This document shows, in pieces, positions 28,770 through 35,925 of a stretch of DNA of 64,000 bases. Position 1 is the first letter of the stretch, and each line of letters starts with the position of its first letter. The stretch comes from Sphingobium limneticum (GTDB lineage: Bacteria; Pseudomonadota; Alphaproteobacteria; Sphingomonadales; Sphingomonadaceae), in contig NZ_VYPZ01000007.1 in the NCBI RefSeq assembly GCF_008710155.1, forward strand, positions 62,001 to 126,000. The letters run 5' to 3'. Made by a program: the position numbers and the translations under genes. A model generated the notes under the pieces. It ran no database searches and was not told where the DNA came from. It saw nothing but the letters and a program-made list of their open reading frames with translations.

Positions 28770-30401
28770 TCAGTTCCTGTTGCGATCCAGCGCTGCAATT
28801 TCATCGTCGATGTCGCGCAGAGCGTCAGCCTGATCCTTGGCGGGCATCCGGCTGTTGGCGATCTGGATACGTGCGTTCATCAACCCGCGCCGTGCCGCCA
28901 GCTTGCCCATGCGTTCAGCCCGCGCACCTTCACGTTCGGCCAGTGCGGCCTGCCGTTCTGCCAAAGCTTCGGCGCGACTGGCCTGCAATTCCGCACGGCG
29001 GGCCTGCGCCTCGATCGCGGCGTTGCAAATGCGGACACGGATTTGCCGCTGCCCCTTGGCATCGACCCATTCGCGATGCGTGCTAACCTGGCTCGCATTC
29101 CCGTCGCATCCATCGCGAACATCGACATTCGGTACCATCCGCGCAATCTCAGCCTCGGTCGGAATACGATGGGTTTCGACGCGGCCGTCGGCATGGGTGA
29201 CGGTGATGCGATTCTTTTCGCTGCGCACAATCGGCGGCGCGGGCGGTACGGGCGCGACCGGGGCGATCATGTCGGCGGCGGGCACGATCGGCGCGGGCGG
29301 AACCATGGGCGCGGACGAGGACCATGTGTCATCGCCCGCCTTCACCGCAGGGACGGCAGGCGCCGTAGGTACGGCGGGGACCGCCGCGACTTCGGCGTTC
29401 GCCGGCACGCTGGCGGTGGCGGGTTGCGACACCAGGTCGGACAATTTGGCGAAGTCGGCGCTTTCCACCTTGTCGGTGATCGCCGCCATCTGCTGCGCGG
29501 CGCGGCTGCCAGATGCGGTGAGCGCCAGGCCGGTGGCGGTGACGATCGCGACGGCGGCCATGCCCCAGCTGATGCGCTGAAGCGAAATGTCATGGTTGGA
29601 CAGCATTTTCAGCCTCCCCTTGAGCGTAGTGATACGGGTGAGATGGCAAGCGCCGGCAAATTGCCGACCGCCGGCCGCCTTCAATATGGCGCGACCATAG
29701 GCATGGGCCTGATCGCGGCCGTAAAGCGAAAGGACGCGGGCGTCGCAGGCGGTTTCCTGATCGGCCCGATAGGCGCGATAGGCGATCCAGGCGACGGGAT
29801 TGCACCAATGGACGGCCAGCAACAGCAAGGCGATCATATTGGCGGCCAGATCGCGCCGCTCATGATGCGCCCGTTCATGGGCGATCGCCATGTCCTGTTC
29901 CTGCGCGTCGTAGCGCACAGCGAAATCGGCCGGCAGCACGATGTAGGGCCGCAACACGCCAAAGGCGAGCGGACCGGAGGCATGCGGGCTGGAAATGAGG
30001 CGGATACGCCCTTCCTCCCCGATCGGGGTGGCGCCGTCCAGCATATGGCGGCGGAAACGGGTATAGCCCACCGCCTGCACGATCAGAAAAACGACCATGC
30101 CGGCGAACCAGAGCGAAAGGCCAGCCTCCAGCCAGGGGAAGGTCGGAGTCGTGGGGACGACAGGCGCTGCGGGCGGCACGGTCAACAGGTCGGGCAGACC
30201 CGCCTGATCGACCGCCAGATGCAGCGGCGAAGGATCGATGTCGCAGGGCAAAGCCGGCATCACCATCCGCGCCAGCGGCAGCGCCCAGAGCAGATAGGCC
30301 GCCCCCGCCCCCAGCCAGCGCGCGACCGGCCGCCGCAACATCATGACCAGCGCCATTAACAAGGTGGTGGCGATCAGCGTTTCGGCCAGCCAGACGCTCA
30401 T
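28770..30401 (-). CDS. M56 family membrane metallopeptidase (BlaR1/MecR1-like)
   Basis: The 543-residue protein has N-terminal membrane helices (about 2-25, 30-50, 105-125), a cytoplasmic zinc protease site with AIAHERAHHERRDLAANM (HEXXH form HERAH), and another helix near 290-310. The C-terminal half is periplasmic: a Val/Ala/Pro-rich linker, a small domain (NRITVTHADGRVETHRIPTE) and a long Ala/Arg/Glu coiled coil. BlaR1-type proteins sense envelope signals and inactivate the BlaI repressor. There is no penicillin-binding domain, so the signal is not a simple beta-lactam. It overlaps the blaI-like gene by four bases. Confidence 0.85.
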   Translation of the reverse strand: MSVWLAETLIATTLLMALVMMLRRPVARWLGAGAAYLLWALPLARMVMPALPCDIDPSPLHLAVDQAGLPDLLTVPPAAPVVPTTPTFPWLEAGLSLWFAGMVVFLIVQAVGYTRFRRHMLDGATPIGEEGRIRLISSPHASGPLAFGVLRPYIVLPADFAVRYDAQEQDMAIAHERAHHERRDLAANMIALLLLAVHWCNPVAWIAYRAYRADQETACDARVLSLYGRDQAHAYGRAILKAAGGRQFAGACHLTRITTLKGRLKMLSNHDISLQRISWGMAAVAIVTATGLALTASGSRAAQQMAAITDKVESADFAKLSDLVSQPATASVPANAEVAAVPAVPTAPAVPAVKAGDDTWSSSAPMVPPAPIVPAADMIAPVAPVPPAPPIVRSEKNRITVTHADGRVETHRIPTEAEIARMVPNVDVRDGCDGNASQVSTHREWVDAKGQRQIRVRICNAAIEAQARRAELQASRAEALAERQAALAEREGARAERMGKLAARRGLMNARIQIANSRMPAKDQADALRDIDDEIAALDRNRN

Positions 30402-30766
30402 GATTTCAGCCCCTTCAGGATTGCCTCAAGTTCGGCGATATCGTCCGCCGTTAATTGATCCTGCTGCGCCAGCTGGGCGACCAGCGGCGATATGCGCCCG
30501 CCGAACAGCCGGTTGACGAGACGCCCGCCTTCGCCCGCGACATAATCGTCACGGGCCACCATCGGGCGATAGAGAAAACGACGGCCATCCTGATCGGCGG
30601 CGATGACATCCTTGGCCATCAGCCGCGACAACAGGGTCTTGACCGTTTGCAGGCTCCAGTCGCGGTCGGTGGCGACGCGGTCGGCAACGTCATTGGCGGT
30701 CTGCGGCGCGGCTTCCCACAGCGCCTCCATCACCACTAGTTCCGCTTCGCTGATCTTCTCGCTCAC
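30398..30766 (-). CDS. BlaI/MecI family transcriptional repressor
   Basis: The 122-residue protein fits BlaI: KISEAELVVMEALWEAAPQT, then VADRVATDRDWSLQTVKTLL with the recognition helix SLQTVKTLLSRL and GRRFLYRPMVARDDYV. These regulators bind TACANNTGTA dyads as dimers and are cleaved or released by their M56 partner. GTG at 30766 gives the normal length; it has GAGAAG in front. Longer frames run through the promoter. The next gene overlaps by four bases. No beta-lactamase or PBP gene is adjacent. Confidence 0.92.
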   Translation of the reverse strand: MSEKISEAELVVMEALWEAAPQTANDVADRVATDRDWSLQTVKTLLSRLMAKDVIAADQDGRRFLYRPMVARDDYVAGEGGRLVNRLFGGRISPLVAQLAQQDQLTADDIAELEAILKGLKS

Positions 30767-30810
30767 GTCTTCTCGCCCGCTGGCCGGATACCCGACTCGA
30801 TGTTTAACAA

Positions 30811-30845
30811 CCACGGATGTAGTCGCATTGATTACAGATGTAGTC
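30811..30845 (-). promoter_or_regulatory. BlaI operator upstream of the blaI-M56 operon
   Basis: TACAGATGTA at 30833-30842 is an exact TACANNTGTA BlaI/MecI dyad. A second half-site, GGATGTAGTC at 30815-30824, shares ATGTAGTC with GATGTAGTC at 30837-30845, 21 bp apart, about two helical turns. Both are 48-80 bp before the GTG start, where they would cover the promoter. This suggests autorepression. Confidence 0.75.
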
Positions 30846-31347
30846 AATAGCCGTTCGCAGGCTCGTCCTTGACTGGCTTCACGTTGAAAAAGCCGGAAAA
30901 TGTCGGAAATTTTGACAGATGGCGCGGACCATCTCGGCGCGTTAACCTTTGGAACCCGCAGCTTCCCGCGATCGCCCCAAATTGGCACGGCCATTGCGAC
31001 TTTAGTCGCGTTCCCACCGTTCAACTACCGGGGGATGCAGGCAGTCTCCGCTCCGCATCCCCCACCCGGTGGCCCTCCCCCCATTTCAGGTCACACCAAC
31101 GCGACGCGCGAAGTTCACACCGTTGCAGGCCCCTATGCGTGCGTGAAGCGCTCGCGAGGCTTTCGCCAAGCGCCACCGGCGCGACAGCCGCACGACATCG
31201 GCGCGCCATCGGCGTTACAGCGAAGCGACGCGCACGCGTCCGGTCGTAACCGGCCGCGGGCCATTGGCGGGTGGATGAGAATGGAGTCATCCCGCAGGAT
31301 AGATCAGAGAAAATCCTACATTGGAAGGATGGTGGCGTCGCGGGCAC
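30846..31347. other. Long intergenic region with a GC hairpin, no gene recognised
   Basis: About 500 bases without a convincing gene. GGGGGATGC (31030-31038) pairs with GCATCCCCC (31055-31063). GTTAACC and TTTGGAACCC near 30940 lie in the most AT-rich stretch. Open frames cross the region on both strands but have odd composition, rich in Arg and Ser, and no conserved motif. It may hold the promoter of an unrecognised RNA or be decayed sequence. Confidence 0.4.
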
Positions 31348-31421
31348 TCATCCTTCTCCCCTGGAGGGAGAAGGATACGAAGCCTTGGCGCGTAGCGTCT
31401 AGGCGGAGTTGGATGAGGGGT
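31348..31421. repeat. Family-F intergenic repeat
   Basis: CTCATCC at the left is inverted as GGATGAG at the right. Inside, CCTTCTCCC and GGGAGAAGG make a 9-bp hairpin, followed by GCCTTGGCGCGTAGCGTCTA and GGCGGAG. The centre resembles the middle of the element at 13916-14079. Confidence 0.65.
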
Positions 31422-31461
31422 TGGCGCAAGGCTGGCATATTATCGTGAGGCTGCCCCCAAC

Positions 31462-31491
31462 AAAAAAGGCGGCCCGTTCCCGGACCGCCTT
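31462..31491 (-). terminator. Rho-independent terminator of grxD
   Basis: AAGGCGG (31466-31472) pairs with CCGCCTT (31485-31491), extended by CCG/CGG after one mismatch, with a TTCC loop. On the minus strand six T bases follow directly. It is 24 bp past the grxD stop and closes the DUF1476-bolA-grxD operon. Confidence 0.9.
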
Positions 31492-31514
31492 CCCTATTCC
31501 CGATCGCCCCCCGC

Positions 31515-31847
31515 TCAGTTGGCGGCGGCGATCCCTTGATCGGTCAGAAGCTGGCTCAGTTCGCCTGCTTCATACATTTCCATCATGATGTCGCTGCCGC
31601 CGACAAATTCGCCCTTCACATAGAGCTGGGGGATGGTCGGCCAGTCGGAGAAGGTCTTGATGCCCTGACGCACGCCCTGGTCCTGCAACACGTCGACCGT
31701 TTCATAGGTCACGCCCAGATGCTCCAGAATCGCGATGGCGCGGCTGGAAAAACCGCATTGCGGGAAGAGCGGCGTGCCCTTCATGAAAAGCACCACGTCA
31801 TTGCTCTTGACGATGTCGGCAATCCGCTGCTGCACGGCGTCGGTCAT
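31515..31847 (-). CDS. grxD: Monothiol glutaredoxin, Grx4 type
   Basis: Grx4-type glutaredoxins bind a [2Fe-2S] cluster with glutathione and deliver it to targets, often in complex with BolA. The 110-residue protein has the monothiol active site CGFS at 31-34 (GTPLFPQCGFSSRAIAIL), WPTIPQLYVKGEFVGGSDIM and a C-terminal helix. It lies 57 bp downstream of bolA on the same strand. The adjacent bolA makes the Fe-S signalling role likely. Confidence 0.95.
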   Translation of the reverse strand: MTDAVQQRIADIVKSNDVVLFMKGTPLFPQCGFSSRAIAILEHLGVTYETVDVLQDQGVRQGIKTFSDWPTIPQLYVKGEFVGGSDIMMEMYEAGELSQLLTDQGIAAAN

Positions 31848-31903
31848 GTGAAAAGTTCCATTCCTGTCTGGCGCCCATCCGATAGGCGCTAATCTCTGGC
31901 CCG

Positions 31904-32137
31904 TTAGTTGGGAACGGCGGTGGTCAGTTGCAAGGCGTGAAGCACGCCCCCCATCCGTCCGCCCAGCGCCGCATAGACGGCGCGCTGCTGCGCCACGCGG
32001 CTAAGCCCACGAAAGCTTTCCGCCACGACCTTAGCCGCATAATGATCGCCATCGCCGGCCAGATCGGTAATTTCGACCTGCGCGTCGGGAATGGCGGCGC
32101 GGATCATGTCCGCAATATCGTCGGCTGCCATCGGCAT
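31904..32137 (-). CDS. BolA family protein
   Basis: The 77-residue protein is a compact BolA domain: MIRAAIPDAQVEITDLAGDG, then DHYAAKVVAESFRGLSRVAQ with the conserved His, and YAALGGRMGGVLHALQLTTA with the C-terminal His. BolA/IbaG proteins bind [2Fe-2S] with Grx4. ATG at 32137 was chosen; an ATG six bases later is also possible. It lies 11 bp after the DUF1476 gene and just before grxD. Confidence 0.92.
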   Translation of the reverse strand: MPMAADDIADMIRAAIPDAQVEITDLAGDGDHYAAKVVAESFRGLSRVAQQRAVYAALGGRMGGVLHALQLTTAVPN

Positions 32138-32148
32138 GGGATTAAGCC

Positions 32149-32472
32149 TTACTGTACTTCGATGAACTGGCGACGAGCGATCACGGCCTGCTCGTCCAGT
32201 GCGGTGCGCACGCCCGCTTCGTCGATATCCACGCCGGCCGACGTCATATCGCCTACCAGCTTGCGAATGACATCTTCGTCGCCCGCTTCTTCGAAATCGG
32301 CCTGCACCACCGCCTTGGCATAGGCGTCGGTTTCTTCCGGGGTCAGACCCATCTTGACCGCCGCCCATTCGCCCAGCAGCCGGTTGCGGCGCGCCTGAAT
32401 GCGGAACTCCAGTTCCTGGTCATGGGCGAACTTGTTTTCGAACGCCTTTTCGCGATCGTCGAAAGTGGTCAT
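32149..32472 (-). CDS. DUF1476 protein, ATPase inhibitor zeta-like
   Basis: The 107-residue helical protein begins MTTFDDREKAFENKFAHDQE, followed by LEFRIQARRNRLLGEWAAVK, the DUF1476 signature. The Paracoccus member is the zeta subunit that inhibits the F1Fo-ATPase through its N-terminal segment in the energy-poor state. In other alphaproteobacteria it binds more weakly, so the inhibitory strength here is unknown. It is the first gene of the DUF1476-bolA-grxD cluster. Confidence 0.92.
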   Translation of the reverse strand: MTTFDDREKAFENKFAHDQELEFRIQARRNRLLGEWAAVKMGLTPEETDAYAKAVVQADFEEAGDEDVIRKLVGDMTSAGVDIDEAGVRTALDEQAVIARRQFIEVQ

Positions 32473-32530
32473 GCGTCAAAAGCCCTGTTGCAAGCGGTAT
32501 CTGAGCCAAGAGATAGGCAGAAGCGTCGCA

Positions 32531-33127
32531 TTACGCAACGGCAGCAGGCACGATCCAGGGACGATCCTGCGCCTGCCTGGCTTCATAGCCGTCGATCACG
32601 TCGCTCTGATCCAGCGTCAGGCCGATTTCGTCCAGACCGCCGAGCAGGCAATGTTTGCGGAACGGATCGATCTCGAACGCGAACCGGTCCTGAAACTGGG
32701 TGGTGACGGACTGCGATTCCAGATCGACATGGATCGGATCGGTCTTCGCCACTTCCAGCAGCCTATCCACCGCATCCTGCGGCAAAACGACCGTCAAAAT
32801 GCCGTTCTTGAACGCATTGCCGGAGAAGATATCGGAGAAGCTGGGCGCGATCACCACCTTGATACCCAGGTCGCCGAGCGCCCAGGCGGCATGTTCGCGG
32901 CTGGAGCCGCAGCCGAAATTGTCGCCCGCGATCAGGATCGGGCTGCCGGCATATTCGGGATCGTCGAAGACGTTGCCCGGCTCCTTGCGCAGCACTTCGA
33001 ACGCGCCCTTGCCAAGGCCGTTACGCGAAATGGTCTTCAACCAATGCGCGGGGATGACGATGTCGGTGTCGACATTCTTCATCCCGAACGGATAGGCCCG
33101 GCCGTCTACGGTCGTCAGCTTGTCCAT
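32531..33127 (-). CDS. leuD: 3-isopropylmalate dehydratase small subunit
   Basis: LeuD pairs with LeuC to isomerise 2-isopropylmalate to 3-isopropylmalate in leucine synthesis. The 198-residue protein has [40 protein letters not shown] and [20 protein letters not shown], standard for the family. The ATG at 33127 overlaps the stop codon of a tiny ORF (TGATG), itself overlapping leuC, so translation is probably coupled through the chain. Confidence 0.97.
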   Translation of the reverse strand: MDKLTTVDGRAYPFGMKNVDTDIVIPAHWLKTISRNGLGKGAFEVLRKEPGNVFDDPEYAGSPILIAGDNFGCGSSREHAAWALGDLGIKVVIAPSFSDIFSGNAFKNGILTVVLPQDAVDRLLEVAKTDPIHVDLESQSVTTQFQDRFAFEIDPFRKHCLLGGLDEIGLTLDQSDVIDGYEARQAQDRPWIVPAAVA

Positions 33128-33240
33128 CAGTGAACCTTCTTCGCCTCAGCAGCCGGCGTGTCTTCGGCCCGGCCCAGGGTCGCGGCCATCGCCGCGCTCG
33201 CCAGCGCGCCCAGCGTCAGCAGCCAGAAAATCTTCTTCAT
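33127..33240 (-). CDS. 37-residue membrane or exported peptide between leuC and leuD
   Basis: Read by eye; too short for normal gene calling. The ORF starts MKKIFWLL and continues [19 protein letters not shown], then ends [10 protein letters not shown]. It has a classic N-terminal signal or single membrane helix: two Lys, about 15 hydrophobic residues and an ASAAMAA region that could be a cleavage site. Its ATG overlaps the leuC stop (ATGA, 33237-33240) and its TGA overlaps the leuD ATG (33127-33129). I do not recognise a family. The exact double overlap argues that it is translated. Confidence 0.6.
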   Translation of the reverse strand: MKKIFWLLTLGALASAAMAATLGRAEDTPAAEAKKVH

Positions 33241-34688
33241 GCGACCACACCCTCTTTTTTGTTCAACAGTTCGCGCACATCCGTCAGCCGGCCGGTGATG
33301 GCCGCAGCCGCCGCCATTTCGGGCGACACCAGATGAGTGCGCGATCCCGGCCCCTGACGGCCCATGAAATTGCGGTTGCTGGTCGATGCGCAGCGTTCGC
33401 CCGCGGGCACCTTGTCAGGGTTCATGCCCAGGCACGCCGAGCAGCCCGGCTCGCGCCATTCGAAACCGGCGTCCAGGAAGATGCGGTCCAGCCCTTCGGA
33501 TTCGGCCTGTTGCTTGACCAGGCCGGAGCCGGGCACGACCATCGCATGCTTGATGCCGGCGGCGACATGGCGCCCCTTCAGCAATGATGCGGCGGCGCGC
33601 AGATCCTCGATCCGGCTGTTGGTGCAGCTGCCGATGAAGACATGCTCGATCGCGACATCGGCCATTTTCTGCCCGGCGACGAGGCCCATATAATCAAGCG
33701 ACTTTTGCGCGGCGGCCTGCTTGGACGGATCGGCGAAGCTCTGCGGATCGGGCACCACGCCGGTCACGGCCACGACGTCTTCCGGGCTGGTGCCCCAGGT
33801 GACGTTGGGCACGATGTCGGCCGCGTCGATCACCACGGTCTTATCGAAGACGGCGCCTTCGTCGGTGACGAGCGTCCGCCAATAAGCGACGGCCGCGTCG
33901 AAATCCGCGCCCTTGGGTGCCATCGGGCGACCCTCGATATAGGCGAAGGTCTTTTCGTCCGGGGCGAACAGGCCCGATCGTGCGCCCGCCTCGATCGACA
34001 TGTTGGCGACGGTCAGACGCCCTTCGATCGACATGTCGCGGAACACCGAGCCGCGATATTCCATGACATAGCCGGTGCCGCCCGCCGTGCCGATCGTACC
34101 GCAAATCGCCAGCGCCACATCCTTGGGCGTGACGCCCGGCGCCAGTACGCCTTCGACGACGACTTCCATCGTCTTCGACTGTTTCAGCAGCAACGTCTGG
34201 GTCGCCAGCACATGCTCGACCTCCGACGTGCCGATGCCGAAGGCCAACGCGCCCAGCGCGCCATGCGAGGAGGTATGGCTGTCGCCGCACACCAAAGTGG
34301 TGCCGGGCAGCGTAAAGCCCTGTTCCGGGCCGACGACATGGACGATGCCCTGCTCCAGATCGGCGTCACCGATCAGGCGGACGCCGAATTCGGGCGCATT
34401 GCGTTCCAGCGCGGCCAGCTGCTGCGCGCTTTCCGGATCGGCGATCGGGATGCGATGGCCATCCGCGTCGCGGCGCGGCGTGGTGGGCAGATTATGGTCC
34501 GGCACCGCCAGCGTCAGATCGGGCCGGCGCACCTTACGACCGGCAAGGCGTAGCCCCTCGAACGCCTGCGGGCTCGTCACTTCATGGACGAGATGGCGGT
34601 CGATATAGATGAGGCAGGTGCCATCGGGACGCCGTTCGACGACGTGCGCGTCCCAGATCTTTTCGTAGAGGGTGCGAGACTTTACCAT
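33237..34688 (-). CDS. leuC: 3-isopropylmalate dehydratase large subunit
   Basis: The 483-residue protein holds the [4Fe-4S] cluster of isopropylmalate isomerase. [20 protein letters not shown] and [20 protein letters not shown] carry the three cluster Cys. [20 protein letters not shown] and GSCTNSR are the substrate-binding blocks. The N-terminus [17 protein letters not shown] is standard. ATG 34688 is preceded by AGGGGGTGG; an in-frame GTG nine bases upstream is less likely. The ribosome-binding site lies inside a hairpin (34695-34733). Confidence 0.97.
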   Translation of the reverse strand: MVKSRTLYEKIWDAHVVERRPDGTCLIYIDRHLVHEVTSPQAFEGLRLAGRKVRRPDLTLAVPDHNLPTTPRRDADGHRIPIADPESAQQLAALERNAPEFGVRLIGDADLEQGIVHVVGPEQGFTLPGTTLVCGDSHTSSHGALGALAFGIGTSEVEHVLATQTLLLKQSKTMEVVVEGVLAPGVTPKDVALAICGTIGTAGGTGYVMEYRGSVFRDMSIEGRLTVANMSIEAGARSGLFAPDEKTFAYIEGRPMAPKGADFDAAVAYWRTLVTDEGAVFDKTVVIDAADIVPNVTWGTSPEDVVAVTGVVPDPQSFADPSKQAAAQKSLDYMGLVAGQKMADVAIEHVFIGSCTNSRIEDLRAAASLLKGRHVAAGIKHAMVVPGSGLVKQQAESEGLDRIFLDAGFEWREPGCSACLGMNPDKVPAGERCASTSNRNFMGRQGPGSRTHLVSPEMAAAAAITGRLTDVRELLNKKEGVVA

Positions 34689-34694
34689 AATGTC

Positions 34695-34733
34695 CACCCC
34701 CTAGACCCGTCCGCCGGATCGGGAAAGGGGGTG
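34695..34733 (-). promoter_or_regulatory. leuC leader hairpin covering the ribosome-binding site
   Basis: CACCCCCT (34695-34702) and AGGGGGTG (34726-34733) form an 8-bp GC-rich stem, with CCCG (34706-34709) and CGGG (34720-34723) pairing inside. In the minus-strand mRNA the AGGGGGUG ribosome-binding site of leuC is in the 3' arm, seven bases before the ATG, and would be masked. No leader peptide rich in Leu codons is visible upstream. Confidence 0.55.
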
Positions 34734-34808
34734 AACGACCGATTTGCCCTGTTTTTCCTATCGGGCGGGCAAGAATGTTACAGGGTTGGCTAACCCACCG
34801 GCCGACAC

Positions 34809-35495
34809 CTACACCGCCCGATAGTCCTCGATGACCTTGCCGGCCGCGCCGATCTCCGCTTCATGGCTGTCCTCGCGCCATGTTTCGGCCAGCGCCTCCC
34901 TTTCCCACTGCTGCATGGCGGGATGGGCGAGCATATGGTCGACCCAGGCCTGCGCGATCGGGCCGACATCCAGCCCATAGGTGCGCACGCGGAAGGCGAC
35001 GGGCGCATAGAAAGCGTCGATCGCGGTGAAGGTCTTGCCCGCCAGGAAAAAGCCACCAAAGCGGTCCAACCCCTGCTCCCACAATTCGCGCAGTCGGGCG
35101 ATGTCCTTGTTGAGCGCGGGCGAGGGCAGATGCGGCTCCACCCGGACGCCGACATTCATGGTGCAATCGTTGCGCAACGTGGTGAAACCGCTGTGCATTT
35201 CCGCCGTCGCACATTGGGCGAAAGCGCGCGCGGCCTCGTCCGCCGGCCAGACGCCGGGATGGCGATCGGCCAGATAGAGGATGATGCCTAACGAATCCCA
35301 GACGGTACGATCCCCGTCGATCAGCGCGGGCACCTGCCCCGTGGGCGAAAAGCTGCGGAAGGCGGCATAGTTGGTCGCGGCGGCGAAGGGTTCCAGCCGG
35401 TCCTCGAACGCTATGCCCAGCGCCGTCATCAGCACCCATGGGCGCAGCGACCAGCTGCTGTAATTCCGGTTGGCGGTGATCAGCGTGTAGGACAT
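34809..35495 (-). CDS. Glutathione S-transferase family protein
   Basis: The 228-residue protein has an N-terminal thioredoxin-like domain (MSYTLITANRNYSSWSLRPW, then SPTGQVPALIDGD with the cis-Pro and DSLGIILYLADRHP) and a helical C-terminal domain. SSWSLRP is the active-site segment, with Ser as the probable catalytic residue, as in zeta/beta-like bacterial GSTs. The substrate is unknown. ATG 35495 gives the family N-terminus; an in-frame extension upstream is not conserved-looking. It lies upstream of leuC, same strand. Confidence 0.88.
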   Translation of the reverse strand: MSYTLITANRNYSSWSLRPWVLMTALGIAFEDRLEPFAAATNYAAFRSFSPTGQVPALIDGDRTVWDSLGIILYLADRHPGVWPADEAARAFAQCATAEMHSGFTTLRNDCTMNVGVRVEPHLPSPALNKDIARLRELWEQGLDRFGGFFLAGKTFTAIDAFYAPVAFRVRTYGLDVGPIAQAWVDHMLAHPAMQQWEREALAETWREDSHEAEIGAAGKVIEDYRAV

Positions 35496-35650
35496 GCGGT
35501 TCCTCCCTATGCAAGGCACGCGCCCCATAGCGCAGGAGGAAACGACGCGACAGCCGCAACGATCCATGATGCTGACAAGCTGGGCTTATATGGGCCGTTT
35601 GGTTGACAGGAAGATGACAGGGCGCGGGCGGCGGTGGCCATTAACAATGT

Positions 35651-35764
35651 CGTCATCCCGGGCCCTTCGACAGGCTCAGGACAGGCTTGACCCGGGATCC
35701 CGCTTTCCTTGCACGCCTAGCTTTTGAAAAGGTAGCGAGACCCCGGATCAAGTCCGGGGTGACG
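35651..35764. repeat. Family-B repeat with an inserted family-A fragment
   Basis: Outer ends CGTCATCCCGGG and CCGGGGTGACG, and the right half (GCGAGACCCCGGATCAAGTC), match family B. In the left arm the expected GGGCTTGACCC is split by CCCTTCGACAGGCTCAGGAC AG, a piece of family A. The rest of the 35496-35925 gap holds a GCTC/GAGC pair near 35861 and no gene. Confidence 0.75.
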
Positions 35765-35925
35765 AAAATTTGGAACCGTCCACAAGCCATCCAGCATCTC
35801 CGCGCGCCGGACCGACCATGCCCCACTCAACCTACACTCTAGCCAAGCTGTTGAACGCTCGTCAAAAGAGCGCATCGCGGGCGGCGCCCCCTTGCCGCCC
35901 TCCCCTTGCTCTGGAGCTTTCAGTC

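Noticed and set aside
30900..31448. Open frames of 126-182 codons in the intergenic region on both strands
   Set aside because: Composition is rich in Arg, Ser and Pro, no motifs are visible, and the frames run through hairpins and a repeat.
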